Assembly (NCBI GenBank): GCA_000827205.1
Contig: KN832557.1
Coordinates: forward strand, 442,493 to 506,492
DNA from: Plicaturopsis crispa FD-325 SS-3
Lineage: Eukaryota > Basidiomycota > Agaricomycetes > Amylocorticiales > Amylocorticiaceae
Direction: 5' to 3'
DNA length: 64,000 bases
In this document: one piece after another, positions 47,095 through 59,782 of the stretch
Layout: every line of letters begins with the position of its first letter
Numbering within the stretch: the stretch's first letter is position 1
Translations under genes and position numbers: made by a program
The notes under the pieces: generated by a model
Databases searched by the model: none
The model's input: only the letters and a program-made list of their open reading frames with translations
What the model was told of the DNA's origin: nothing

Positions 47095-48089
47095 CTATCC
47101 ACCCAGCCTGTTCCCGCTTCCCCACTGGTATCCGCTCGTGTTCGAGCTTGCTTCGCTTCGGGCCCTCGGCGGGATGACATGGACGCCGCCTCCGGTACTC
47201 CCACCACCACTTCGCCGACCCGATCCCGTTGTCGGTGCACTTGCTTCCCCAGCACCAGCGCTGACGAGTTTACGCATCCACGCCGGTGCCCTCGCGAGCC
47301 CAGTGAACTCCCCGCCGATCGCAGCAGCGCCTCCACCCCCGAAGACGGTCCACCACCACACATGGCCGACCACACAGCCCACGACGGCGCCTGCCGCTGC
47401 GCTCGGGCCGCCCATGACGAGATCCATGGCGACGAAGACGTAGGGCATGTACACGACGGGCACGTTGATGAGACCCATGATGCTGCTCTGTGCGCCGGCG
47501 GGGGCTAGCGCGGAGGAGAGGTAGGTGAGGCAGAGGAGAAGGGGGCGCGTGTGTACGGCCGAGTTTAATGGTATGGAGAGTGTGAGGATGGCGGCTGCGG
47601 AGAGGAGGAGTTGGTACGCGTAATCTGGGGATCGACGCAGGAAGTGGGTGGTCTCCAAGGACTCCGACGTCCGGCTAGTGAAGATTCATGAACATTCAGT
47701 ACTGACTATCGGACAGGTGGTAGACGCTACGCACTATAGCATCACGAAATCGAATACAAAGTTGATTCCAGAACCTGCGCAGGTTCGTCAGTAGGTGCAG
47801 TACATGTTAATCTGAGCTATAGGCAACGGTGCGGGTATCGACTTACTGCCAAGGAAGAAGCTCGTGAACAACCTCCATACCTACTCCAATCTATGTCAGG
47901 GACTATGGGGAGGTCATTTAACAGAATCAGGCTCACCTCCCACCGTCTCGTAACTAGCTGTCTTATGAACACGACTTTATACGGTGATAATAGCTGTAGC
48001 ATCACTGGCAGTGTTACGGCCAGGGAGGACGCGCATAGAAATCGGGTGACTGGTGGTATTTTCATGAGCTCGGCTTTGAAGGAGGCCAT
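47095..48089 (-). CDS. DER1: Derlin (Der1-like ER-associated degradation protein)
   Basis: Rhomboid-pseudoprotease family membrane protein of the ER that helps move misfolded proteins to the cytosol for degradation. The spliced product is 268 aa. The N-terminal block MASFKAELMKIPPVTRFLC is followed by YKVVFIRQLVTRRWEVWRLF, TSFFLGSSGINFVFDFVMLY, the hydrophobic segments YAYQLLLSAAAILTLSIPL and MGLINVPVVYMPYVFVAMDL, and a Gly-rich cytosolic tail. Four exons: 47937-48089, 47847-47880, 47735-47774, 47095-47674, with two very short middle exons (34 and 40 nt) that still keep frame. The gene diverges from the K+ channel gene with 273 bp between the start codons. The Gly/Ala/Trp-rich last hydrophobic region is typical of fungal Derlins. 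Confidence 0.93.
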
Positions 48090-48362
48090 TTTTCTTGTAG
48101 AATCTAGTGCAAGTTCGTCTTGATCCTAGGAATGTCGCCTTGAGTTCGTAGGAGCGAGAAAACGTTGTAAAAGTACTATTTATCGTGGCGTACGTTGACA
48201 CGAACGTTGACGTTGACGGGAGGAAGTGAAAGCCCCTGAGTCTGCTATGTTCACTATCATCACCAGATTGACTGTGGAGTCTCTGTCTGTCTCTGTTTCC
48301 TCCTGCAACATCTCCTCTGCTGTATCCTACCGGCCGCCCATGTCACCAGAAACATCTGCTAG

Positions 48363-51051
48363 ATGTTTCTTTCTACTCTAGTGCTCAACTTATTTTCTAG
48401 GGCATCTCGTATACCCCCGGACTCTGAGCAAGGCTTACAGCGATCGCTTGAGGAAGAGATACATGAAGAGAACGAGGACGAAGAGAATGAGGACGAAGAG
48501 GACGAGGACGATGACGGTGTTCTAGATGACGGAGCCGAAGACCTTAGTCGGCCTCCTCACCTTACAACCTCGCCCACGGTCAGCTCGTCCGTACCGACGC
48601 GTTGGGAGCGTTTGAAGGCATTTCTAGACCCGCCAACCCCAGTATACGCGGGTTATATCCCGCAATTTCGCTACACGCCCGTTATCAGCGGTGTCGTTAT
48701 TCCATTCTCCATTCTTCTCGAGATCCCTGGTCTCACAGAGCAGTGGTATGTACGCACCGAGGAGAACAAGACCGTCGACCGACGGCCGAACCCTGCAATC
48801 TTGGACGTAGGATTGGCCTTGAGCATGACCTGCGCGCTCATCGCAAATATTGCACTTGTCGCCCGGTTCCTAGAGCGCCGCATAAAGGTCATGACGATCA
48901 TCTGCGTTGTATTTCTTACCGCACATGGTGTGTACAGATACTTGCATACACCGTACTTCGCTGATATTGTCTCTCAGACTTGATCAATATCATAGCATTG
49001 ACGGTGTTCGGCATTGAGCACCGTTTTGACGACGGGTTCACGTACGGACAGGCCTTTTGGATGACGCTCTGCTCAACCGTGGCATCCACGTTTACCAATT
49101 TCACCCTCATAGTCGATCTTGTCCGTACACCCGATTTTTCCAAGAGCGGTGAGTCGTCCATGTGTATTATAGAATTAGCAAGTAATTCAACACGTATCAG
49201 GATCTGGCCTCACACGCAAGCAGCGATCGCTAGCAGTCATAATCATCGTTCTACTATGCTACTTGGCACTGGGGGCGCTGATCAATAGCTTCCTCTTGCA
49301 CCAATCGTTCATCGACGCGCTTTATTTCACCGTATGCAGCATTGAGACAATCGGGTTCGGCGATATTGTCCCCATATCTACCGGCGCACGCTTCTGGGTA
49401 TGCCTGTGGAGGTCAGTCAATCTTTCGTACCTTTTATCTTGGACGTCATATTCATCGAATGGCAGTGCGTTTGGAATAGTCAACCTCGGTGTGACCGTGG
49501 GTATGACACGAGAAACCGTTCTGGAAGCCCTTGAAGCGGGCTACCGCAATCGTATGGGCACCGTTTTGCGGATCCGTAAGGCAACACGCAAACGCCATCG
49601 TGCGGCACGACGCTGGCGTACAGCTGTCGAACGCCGCCTTCATGAAATCGGTGCGCCACTTTGGGTCCAATCCTCCGACGACGTATCCGAGGAGGGGAAA
49701 GGCGTTCATGCCCGGCGTGTACATAACATGCGCTTGAACATCGACGCACTCAGTCAGCAGCAGCTCGAGGATGCAGCGAAGGAAGCCGGTGCGCCACTTG
49801 ACGAGCTGCTACCTGTCGTTTCTACGCGACCGTCAGGTCTGCATCGCGCTTTACGTGCGCTGTTCACCTGGAGACGATTAGGAAAGCTACGGCAGGAAGA
49901 GGGGAGAGAGGAGGTCGAACCACACGAAACGACAGCTGCCGCAAATTTCGATGCTTTGAAGAAGAGGGTAAAGATAGAAGAGCGCCGTGCGCTGCAAGCC
50001 AGAATTACTGTCGCCCTTACACTATTCCTGCTCTTTTGGACTGTAAGTGGCGTAGTATCTCCCCCTTTGCCATCTAATAACCGGATAATAGATCGGATCT
50101 GCTATCTTTATGGCCACGGAAAACTGGGAGTATGGGACTGCAATGTATTTTTGTTTCATTGCCTTCACCACGCTTGGTTACGGCGACTACTCGCCCAAGA
50201 GCCCTGCCGGTCGCTCAGTATTTGTCGTATGGGCTCTTCTTGGAGTCGGCACCATGACCATCCTAATCTCAGGTACGCACCTGAATTCTTGTATCAGTTG
50301 ATAGTCATCTCACAGGCCGTGACAGTTGTATCCGAAACGTACTCCTCGCGGTATAAAAGTGCGATACATACAGGCGCGTTTGACAAAGCTATCAGGCGTT
50401 ACCGCCAACGCGCAAGCGAAGCCCCGCAACTAGCGACGGGTGCGGCCGAGGCTGAGGCTCATGCGCGCACGCCACAGTCTCGGGAGGACCCACAGTCGAC
50501 GCTCGACGAGCTCCCAGCGAAAATCCTGGAGCACGCGCGTGCCTTTCACGAGAACGTGCAGTTCTTCATGGGTGCGCGAGGGGACGCCCCTGGTGCACGA
50601 GAGATGCCTGACGGATTGGTGAAGCTTCTGGACGATATTGCGGGGGTGGCACGAAGTGCAGAGGGCGACGTAGAGAAGGTTGCAGCAGTGCAAGAAGGAC
50701 CGAGAAGGCCTGGTCTGGGACGAAGGATACGACATGAGGTTATGCACGACAAGGACGCGCGCCATGTGAGTTTCTCAGAATCCACGATTACTCTCGAGGT
50801 CACTGAACAATTATAAAGACGTTGTTTACTTTGAGCATTGAAAGTAAGTTGCAAACAAACTTGATTGCTCCATCATCGACTCAATATCTATCATACTAGC
50901 GGCTCTAAAGAAAATCATCGACGCAGCGCAGGAAGCAGCGACGGCCCTGGAGGAGCGAAATATGCGACTACACCAGGATAACTCAGAAGAGGAGGCGGCT
51001 GCGGCGAACGACCCACCAGATTCGGGGACAACATTTAACGACACCAAGTAA
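48363..51051 (+). CDS. TOK1-type outward-rectifier potassium channel (two pore domains)
   Basis: Plasma-membrane K+ channel, 780 aa, of the fungal TOK family (eight membrane segments, two pore loops). Both selectivity filters are clear: ETIGFGD in pore 1 and TTLGYGD in pore 2. The cytosolic N-terminus has an Asp/Glu tract from GAG/GAC repeats (EENEDEENEDEEDEDDD). Conserved blocks are DLINIIALTVFGIEHRFDDG, GSGLTRKQRSLAV, ARFWVCLWSAFGIVNLGVTV and RITVALTLFLLFWTIGSAIF. Eight exons: 48363-48927, 48978-49148, 49201-49411, 49466-50042, 50092-50272, 50305-50765, 50819-50843, 50900-51051. The 25-nt seventh exon restores TLFTLSIET, as in relatives; without it the frame stops soon. The N-terminal start is the least certain part. 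Confidence 0.93.
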
Positions 51052-51496
51052 CGCGCTCGACATAACACTGCCTACGTAGTGCGGCCGGCCCTGCGTTCAA
51101 AGGACCTACTAATAACTACTATGTCGTCGGGGCCGCAGGGCCGTACCATAATATTTATTATCTGACACACGGAGGCAACACGGACCACGGAGGAACAATT
51201 TATATCTCGAGCTTGCTTCCTTTTCTCCATTCTCATCCAATGTATTGTATTCAAGATGTATACTCTAGTAGTCATGCAGCATCACACAACATGCTTCAGG
51301 AAGCCCTTTGCTAGCAGTTGGCTATGTATGTCAAGCCAGCGGCATGATATAATCCACATGTAATTTCATTGATCAATACAAAGACGCGTCCTCTCCCATC
51401 CTAGTACACCGACATCGACAACATAGAGTATATACACGATCTAAAGAGAATGGCATTGGCCGGGCCGGTGTCGTACCGCATATTTCGGGGAGCAGC
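51052..51496. other. Convergent 3' region of the K+ channel and TauD-like genes
   Basis: No feature recognised. A short inverted pair (CGGCCGGCCCTGC and GCAGGGCCG, about 51081-51153) might form a hairpin in the transcripts. Confidence 0.4.
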
Positions 51497-52990
51497 TCAG
51501 TCGTACTTCGCTCCGCTGCGGACCTCGGGGTAGAGGTAGAGCTTCTGCTCCTCCGGCTTGAGGGTGTAGTACAGCCTCTTCCAAGCCGGGTCGACAACCT
51601 CCGGGAGCTTCCAAGCCAGCTCTTCGTTACGGAGCCAGAGACGTAGAAGGTGACGACTATGAAACAGAAGTACTTCCCGGTCAGCGACGTCTGCTCACCC
51701 ATGGCGATATTGTTACTCACGGGTGCTCCGGGTCATCCCTGAATCCATCGCGTCCGTGGAATAGCGCCAGGTTGTTGATGAACTGGATGTCACCCTTCTT
51801 GAAGTTGAGCCCGAGGGCGTACTTTGTGGCGAGGAAGTGGATGGTGTCGAGAGCCTCCGCCTGCGCCTCAGTGATAGGCGGGATGTTGACGGAGCGGGGA
51901 ATCTCGAGGAAGCCTGCCCATGACACAAAAGGTGAGATAATGTGGTTGGTAACGGCGCGTGAGACACTGCCTACCGGTGAAAGTACGACGAGTGTACTGG
52001 ATGATGACCTTCTCATCGTGGTAGAAGAGAGGAGCACGCAAAACGTACGGAGGGTTTCCACCGAAGCTGCAGAAGGAATGATAAGCAAATTGTGAATAGG
52101 CGTGACGGAAGAACTACGAAAGAACTTACGTATCGAGGGCCCAGTCCTCGGACAGCGTCTTGATCAGGTCAGGACGCTTCTCAGCGAGTTCGTTGTAGAC
52201 CCTCCATGCGCTCGAGATTCTCGACGTTCCACCCTCGGCGGCGATATCGAGGGCGTACAACGAGATGAAGTCACCGAGATCGGTGTGGAACACCTGCTTG
52301 TCGGTGGTGTACGCGGGAATAGGAATGCGCTTGTCGGTGTTAGTTTTGGTCAAGTCGCTGATGTGGACGACGACACCGGCAGTCTGGTCCTGCTGGCCAC
52401 GCAGGTTGCCAACATGCGAAGCGATGCCGGCGTAGACAATCATGTTCTCCTCGCGGGTGTACTTGTCTACGGGCAGCGTGCGGACCACGAAGAAGCCACG
52501 TCCGGTGTGGAGCTCCTTCGCGAGGTCGTGCAAGATCGGGCTGATAGTGGGCAGCGGGAAGGTCTCCTTCGCAATGAATCCAAGAGGCTTGTTGAGGCCT
52601 TGAGGTGGTAAACATATTAGCGAGGGCAACGAGAAAAGAAAATATAGGCATACTCTGGAAGTGCTTCAAGGCATCATCGATCTCCTTGAGCTGGGCCTCG
52701 TTGAACTCGGTGACCCACTCCTTTTCGCCCTCCTTGAAGTCAGAGCCTTCCCAGACGAGGGGGGACTCAAGCTTCTTGGGGTAGCCTTCAGGGAGCGGCG
52801 TGTTGGGGAGGTCTGGGTTCTCTGCAAGGCGGCGAGCCGTGCGCGCCTTCCAGTTCTCCTCGTCAGGGTGGTACTGGATGTCCGGCTGGCCAGCAGGGGG
52901 ACCAGTGGCAGGAACGATTTTCAAGTTCCTCTTGAGAGTGTCAGTGACATCTTCAACGGTAGGTGCGGGGGTGGTAGCGACGGGGGCCAT
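51497..52990 (-). CDS. Fe(II)/2-oxoglutarate-dependent dioxygenase, TauD/TfdA family
   Basis: Predicted non-haem iron oxygenase of 416 aa; the fungal members often act on taurine-like sulfonates or other small acids. The metal-binding facial triad is visible as the HxD in VFHTDLGDF (about residue 217) and the distal His in NNLALFHGRDGF; the 2-oxoglutarate-binding Arg is probably in RHLLRLWLRN. Other family-like segments are GRGFFVVRTLPVDKY, YAGIASHVGNLRGQQ and PPYVLRAPLFYHDEKVIIQY. Five exons: 52654-52990, 52130-52598, 51975-52066, 51721-51913, 51497-51656. A frame starting upstream has no added conserved residues, so the ATG at MAPVATT is used. Substrate unknown. Confidence 0.93.
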
Positions 52991-55784
52991 GGTAAGGATG
53001 CGTCTGAATGGCAAGGACCAATCTCATCCTGTGGTTATAACAAAAACGCGAACGCCCTGTGGAACAAACAATTGCTCCGTCACGCGTTCGATGCCCATGA
53101 ATTATGGCCCCACAGCCCCGCATCCCTAGCTGGCCGATCAGTTCGCTTATCATCTACTGCGTAAGTAGGTGTTCATCCGTGTCAGTGTCAGGAGTAATTC
53201 TTTTGGGTCGGACGTACATGTTCATGGATGAAAGACCGTGTCGTTGCTAACAGCTGCACGCGCACATGGGATCAGTTCGGCCTTCCCTTTCATGCCCGCG
53301 ATCGATAGAGTCGACTGATACGGATTGAGATTTTTTGAACCGTTACTTCGAGCAGGAAACGTGTATTCCTGTGTCTAGTTCGACATCCTGAACAGAAAGT
53401 TACCGGAATCGGAATCCACCGAATCCGACCGCAGTGGCTTCCTGGTCCTGGTGGCAAGGTACCATTCACTGTCCTCGCCGATTATAGAATTGGTTCCCGA
53501 TATCTGACAGCTCGCTTGTGTCTTTAGGCGTCTGTGAACATCTTTCGAACATCTGTCCGTCCGTTCTGGCGCGGAGACTCAGCTTTGCTGGTCAACGGCC
53601 TTGTGATAACTGCGTACGTTGCGTTTGTTCGTTTCTCTGTGTCCTGCCAAGGCTAATGTCGGTCCCAGTAGACAGGTCAATTTGTTGAATTGGATGTTCC
53701 AGAAAAAGCGAATATGGCCCTTTATCAGGTCGATTGCGCGATGCAGAAGACGTTATGCGTTTGCATAGTAGCGCGCTTCAAGGTTCACCAAGTTCAATAC
53801 TCCAGGGTCAGGACGGACCTTACGCTTTGCGTGGAAGTAAGATGAGTGACAGTACGATTCGAAGAGCCCTAAGGTATTTTCGAGTCTCACGATTTCAAAA
53901 TCAGTTTCACTGATGTTTACAAGAATCTTGTAGCCTGATACTACCTCCATGGAGGTGCATGTCCAGGCAACTACGAGAAGTATCCTTTGACGATTACTAT
54001 CTCGCAGTATTTCTTTGGACGCCGACAACATGGCAAAGCAACATTTGTTTTTATCTAAGGTGTCATGAGGTAGCTCGGTACCCGTGGGTTCTCTGGTCCT
54101 CGAGCGCGACTGGTGATCCGTGAGTGATCGGGAAGAGGTCTAGTTATGGAACAATATCCCGCCGCAGGTGAATCGCTCTTCCCTCAGCGCTAGCTTTTCC
54201 TTATGCTCACAAAGGCAATCGCAGGCCTCGTTTAAAATGGTTATGTGTACGTTTATTCTCGAAGGAACTACTTCTTATGTCGCTGATTGCCGTATACCAA
54301 ATTGTAGGCTCCAAGCTACGTCTTTCTCGGACCTGGCACTGTAGTGCAAGTCCCGGTTTGCTTCCGTAAGGTCACACACATGTTTATTCTTCTAAATTTC
54401 TTTCTTAGGCTGTGAACGAAAGGCAAATTATTTCTACCATTGAGCTGTAAAACTCTAGCTAGGTCCATCCACTGGCAACGGCTCGTCGTACCACATATAG
54501 CTAGATCCGCATCGCTCGGTCGCCTCTACGGTCTAGACAACCCTTTCGACTACCGGACGTGCTACGAGAAGTAGCAGATGTGAATTTCTACCTCCCTGTA
54601 GGTCGCACCAGCGTGTCCTCCCTTATCATAGTACGTCCATATGCCGCATTACGCTCGTTTAACGAAAATCAAATACCGATGTTTGCATTATACAGTCATG
54701 TCCCGAGCGTACGTTGTCAAGCTTTTCTGGCCTACGCTCACTCCATAGCTGTCTAGAGTCCATGATCTTCTGGTTCTATACCGCCGTCACCGTTCTCCTC
54801 GACACCATGTCCCGTCCCTTGAAGACTCGTTGAAAAATCATGGAAAGTTTGTCATACGGGTCATCGCGGTACATAATATCGTATCTTTCGTGGGTGAATT
54901 GGTCAAGTAAGTGCTCATCCATGCCTGAGGACTCACACCTATTATGTTGGCTAAATTATCAACATAATAGCTTTCGGCGATCACGCCCACTGTGCGATCC
55001 ATGTCACAGGGCTGGCCGCCTCATAATGAATTCCCGGAAGGCCATTTACTGAGATATCGGCAACATCACAGGGACCCCAGATATTCTATCGCAAGGGTAC
55101 TCGAAAACAGGTATGGTTCTTGTGGTGCGAGACGCGGAGCGTAGGCGTAATGGTGAGAGATAATCCACAGTGACCTGACATGGCCATTTGTTGACTTCGC
55201 GAAATTTCCCTAGAATTGTGGCCGCGTTGCGCCAGGGACTTTGTGCTGCTAGCGGGCTTTCGATGCGCCGGCGACGGTGGGAGATCCTCCAGGGTTCTTG
55301 CGATCTCGCATGGACTGACCACTGGCTGACCACGCCAAATCTATACCAGTAACTGCGTCGCCGTGAATCGCACTAAATACGGGTTTGTGACACTCACTGT
55401 AAGGTCGAATACTTATATTGAATCATAACGCGTCCAGTTCTCGGTCAACGTTCTTTGAAGGTCGCGGCCCATACTGCTCAATTTACTACAATGGTGACCC
55501 ACTAGAGTGCCGATAGTAATGGAAGGTGTAAGTTCAGGGTATGTAGATACCGCCTCGTATCGGCGGAGACCGGTGACCGGTGTCGATTCTACCCCAAGTC
55601 ATGCGCTACATTTCCGCGACTGCTGCGTCTTAGAATGCTACTCAAGAAGTTATGCTGATGATATTATCATTATGGCAGGCATCGTGTATACCGCTGGAAC
55701 AAAACAAGAAGCGTAGACTCGGAAGTCGACTCGGCGCCCAAGTTTGTAGGGCAGCATGACATGACCTAAGAACTTAGACTTGAC
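52991..55784. other. 2.8-kb gene-poor stretch
   Basis: Holds the TauD-like promoter and the helicase C terminator. The only noteworthy frame is on the minus strand at 53753-54031 (92 codons, ATG to stop, listed separately). The rest shows no recognised gene, tRNA or long repeat. Confidence 0.45.
53753..54031 (-). CDS. Possible small orphan protein (92 aa)
   Basis: An uninterrupted frame with a true ATG (MLSASKEILRDSNRQRILLV) and a balanced composition (SETDFEIVRLENTLGLFES, GVLNLVNLEARYYANA). No domain is recognised, and no intron or promoter element supports it. It could be a small gene, an exon of one, or chance. Confidence 0.22.
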   Translation of the reverse strand: MLSASKEILRDSNRQRILLVVAWTCTSMEVVSGYKILVNISETDFEIVRLENTLGLFESYCHSSYFHAKRKVRPDPGVLNLVNLEARYYANA

Positions 55785-58700
55785 TTACTCGTATTCTCGC
55801 CAAGGTTGGTCTGCAAAGCCCTCCCCATCGATCCCATCTTCACTATAGCTTTCGCCATCCGCAGCCGCCCAGCTCTCACTATTCTCCACGATGTAAGACT
55901 TGAGCCTACGGATCATATCCTCGGTATCGCCCTCTGCTCGTTGCCTTACTTCGGCGTCGTACCCACCCTCGGCGCGCACAGGCTCTTCGGGATCCCAGTC
56001 GATCTCTTTGCCCCTCCATCCGCCCTGAGAGTGGATGGTATTCATGAAGGATCGCCATAGGGGATCGAGGGAGAGGACATTGGGGTTTCCGATGACTATG
56101 AGCATAGCCTGGGCTCGGGTGATAGCGACTGCAAAGATGTGATTACTCGTATGGCTCAGATTGATTTTTATGCAAATATTCACCGTTGAAACGACGTGCA
56201 TTAGCAACGAAGCCGAGGGTATGCCTGATGTCATGCCGGATGAAATCCGTGTTGCTCCTCACGGTGGATAGAATGATGACTCGGCGCTCCTGCAAGTAAG
56301 TTCAATGAGATGTTATGCTTTCATTATTCATGTTTGTCGAGCACCAACCTGCCCCTGGAACTCCTCGACACTACCAACCTTGACATCCCTCAGCGAGGAA
56401 GGCAAGGCGTTGAGAATTTTGTGACATTGAGCATGATACGGAGTTATTATGCCAATGTCCTCCGGTCCTGAACGATATATATAAGTTCGTAAACGGTATC
56501 TAGAACGTGAATGTCACTCACGTATGCGGAGCTTCCGGTCGCTGAATAGATCAAGGCAGTACTTCTTAACTTGAGTAACCTCATCAATATTGAAAAACGA
56601 CGGAGACGACGCTTCGCGGCTGTCTCTACCAACAATTCCGTGGAAGACGACAGGGAATCCTGGTGTGGCGAGCACGCTGGAACGCAAAAGACTGTGGGTG
56701 ACTACTGGATCTCCGCATGGTTCCAACTCGCCGTCGTAGAAGTTATCGTTAGAGAAGGCCATGATTGCTGGATGCGATCTCCATTGCTGCACAAGCTTAA
56801 CGATACTAGGGATATACGAGTCGGTTCGACGATCATATAAGGTAGACAGACAGCAGGACTCACGTTGTGCCTCTATTTGAATCCGGGCCGAGATCATAAA
56901 TCGGTAGTGCCATGATACGCGACAGATAACTCTCCTTCAGTCCGAGAGAATTTGCCATAGACGAGCGAACAATTGGCCCCAGCTGCTTGTTGTCACCGGC
57001 AAGGATGATATTAGTCGCGTTGTTAGCCATTGTCTTGACGGGAACCATGATTTCTGGCTCCATAGCTTGCCCGGCCTCGTCTATGAATATGTGGGTGAAA
57101 TGTCCCCGTTTCATTCCTAACCCGTCCATGACGCCCCCTGCGACACATGTAGACACGACGACGCGGTATTTCTCTAGAACTTGACGTGAAGGTATAGCGA
57201 AAACTTCGTTGTCATTGATGAGGGAGAACTCGCGTAGGCTCTTGGGAAGATCTCCGTGCTTGCGCGACATGGAGTTCAAGCGGAAGAGGACGTTCGGACC
57301 TAGAGTGGACAGTTTCTTGGCGATTTGGTCGGCTGCCGAGTTGCTAGGAGCGCAGGCGAGTATGCGGGCATGGGGCTTGTTGATCAACAGTTGATGTATG
57401 GCCTCGACAATGGTGACTGTCTTTCCGGTCCCCGGTCTACACCATTGCTAATATGTAAATCAATGCTCATGACTGCGAGACAATACGAACTCACGGCCCA
57501 AAAACGACGAAGGGGACGCTCCCTTCCGGTTGATGTAGAATGGCACCTACGGTCTCCAGTTGCTTTCTATCTCCGGACAGCAAACGATTTACGGGGTTAA
57601 TCTCGTTCAACTGGTCTTGAGTAGGCGCCCGGATGTTCGCGATATGTTCTCGACCAGGGAAAAGAAGACGCTGTAGCATGAACGGATATTTGAGAGCACA
57701 ATGCATGCGCCGAAGAGGAAGGCGATTGAGGTGGAATCGGATGTCGAATTTCGTCCCTCGGAATGTGCTGAAGTTCGAAGCGAATCTGAGGCTGACGTGG
57801 TTGGCATATACCATATGCACGCAACCAGCGAACCAATCGGTCGAGGTACCTTGCTGCTTCACGAGAATGGTGTCCCCGACTATGACGGAAGGTCGACCTT
57901 CTCCTAACCCTTCCACTTGGAGGCTAACACTGATATTAGCAAAACAGTACAGTAGAAGTCATCGGGATACGCACTCATATCGTGGATGCTTCGCTTTGAG
58001 CTCAACATCAGTCATAGAGAATTGGTCGAGGTCACGTCTTTTCTATAGCATTAATTTCTGAAATTGCAGGAACACGAGATACTTCCTACTTACCTGCATT
58101 GTTCCTCTTCAATCCAAAGAAGGTGTTGGAAACGGCTGGTGTAATTGCTCTGATTGAGCGATGCAGGTATATACCTCTGCATGACCGCTGCGCGAGCGGC
58201 ACGTATATTCGCTAGTCCCGGCGGAAAGGCAGTGGCAATCAAATCTTCGGGGGCCTTGAACTCGAGGAGCTTTTTCACCCATTTCGTTTGGGACCAAGTC
58301 GGAGGGCGCTCGGCCGGAATTATGCGCAGTATGCGCTCAAGCGGTACGTATTGACGTCGTACGTACGGTGCAGAAGGTTGGAGTTGGGCATGGTCCTCTC
58401 GGGATCCGACTGTGGCGCAGAGTTTGCGAGTAATCGCAAACTGGATCCTGCGCTGGGTGTCTTTGAACAGAAGCTCCAACGTGTCATCGTAGCGACCCTC
58501 GTAGGCTGGATGGAATACAACCACCACGGCACGAGCACGAGCGCTCTCAACTTTCTTGGATTCGCCCAAGAGTGTGGCAGAGAAACTGTTGCCCCATGGT
58601 AAGAGACATGTATACGATAATTATCACATGTACACTCGACAAACCTTTTTCCATGGGAGTCCTGACGCGGAGACGACGTGACTCTAATACTCTCCAACTT

Positions 58701-59237
58701 GACGCGACGCCCGACCAAGTTCGTTTTTATCGTAACGGCCATTGACTGTGGATCCGATGACCCGACGGCCTCCTCAGCTTCGAGGATACCAAAATCGACG
58801 CCCTTGGGGTGGGATACCGTGATACCATGCTTATCGAGCTCAGCACTGGCGAGCGCATCTTGCGCATCGTACTGTCGTTGCCGCTGCTGGTGGTGACGGC
58901 TTCGATTGTGAAATGGCCATTGGGTAGGTGTAATTTGGAGATCGCACGGCGCGCAGTGGATCAGCCCATCGGCACCAGGCGCTCGCCCACTCGCCGCGCC
59001 AGACTGCGGTGCCGAGACGTTCGCCGCTGGCGGCACGGCGAAACTATCGTCCAGTGCATTCCGCGAAAGGACACCGACTCGCTCCAGGTGCTTACGGCTC
59101 CTCACATGCCCCTCCCAGCTATATTTGAGAGGGACGACGACGCCACAAGGGCACTGTCGAATATCGTGGTTTTTCCGACAGTCCTTGACGTTGCAGCCCG
59201 AAGGTGTCAGAGCACGCTGACAATATTTCCCTGGCAT
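55785..59237 (-). CDS. Zinc-finger SF1 RNA helicase, MOV10/SDE3/Upf1-like (copy C)
   Basis: Third member of the family, 1000 aa. It has an N-terminal CCCH finger ([11 protein letters not shown] to CRKNH), then a U1-type finger whose knuckle is reduced to C-x-C (QCPCG) and one regular finger, so one finger fewer than A and B. The SF1 core is complete: [41 protein letters not shown] and VAITRAQ, and it ends QPWREYE. Nine exons: 58645-59237, 58094-58585, 57975-58037, 57495-57923, 56864-57436, 56522-56805, 56349-56467, 56184-56289, 55785-56128. Introns match A and B except that the one splitting VLVG/DLILV is absent. The start is the ATG before PGKYCQ; a longer frame upstream lacks an ATG. Confidence 0.91.
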
Positions 59238-59782
59238 GCCGAACAGTTGTCCAGGCAATGATGGGGGAGCGTTTGCGGGGACTGCAGGGTATGAAAGCGA
59301 AAGCGAGGAGCCGCAGACTTAGCCAACCGCCCCGCAGCTCGAGGAAGAACGCCACCGAAAGAACGAGGCAAGGGCGTGGCAAAAAAGGGTTCCACTTGGA
59401 TTAGAAGGCGTCCTAAAAGGCATTCGGATCGAAATGTGTAACTTAGCTATGTTTAGCCTTATTCGCATAAATGCAGCATATATGAGCACCGGAATGACTA
59501 TTGTATGTATTGGCTTGACGCACGAATTGCGGGAGCGCACTGAGTGCGCGATATTGACATAGACATTCGATTACATGAGGCGGCCAGGTTAAGTCGGCGT
59601 ATGGCCAAATCTGAGCGGCCTAGATTAAATCGTCGACATGGAAGCGCATGCCAGGATTTGCCAAGTGAATCGTAGACCGACAACCCTGTCAGTAGGGAAC
59701 GCCGGGTAGCCGCGGTGGACTGAGTGTATAGTCGCGACAACGCCGCAGCTTCCTGTCCTAGCTGCTGAATGGCAGATACGCC
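59238..59782. other. Helicase C promoter and PIG-A 3' region
   Basis: Both neighbours are on the minus strand. No clear TATA box or other element recognised. Confidence 0.45.

Noticed and set aside
46957-47508. 183-codon plus-strand frame in the Derlin gene
   Set aside because: Antisense to the Derlin last exon; composition follows the Gly-rich tail on the other strand.
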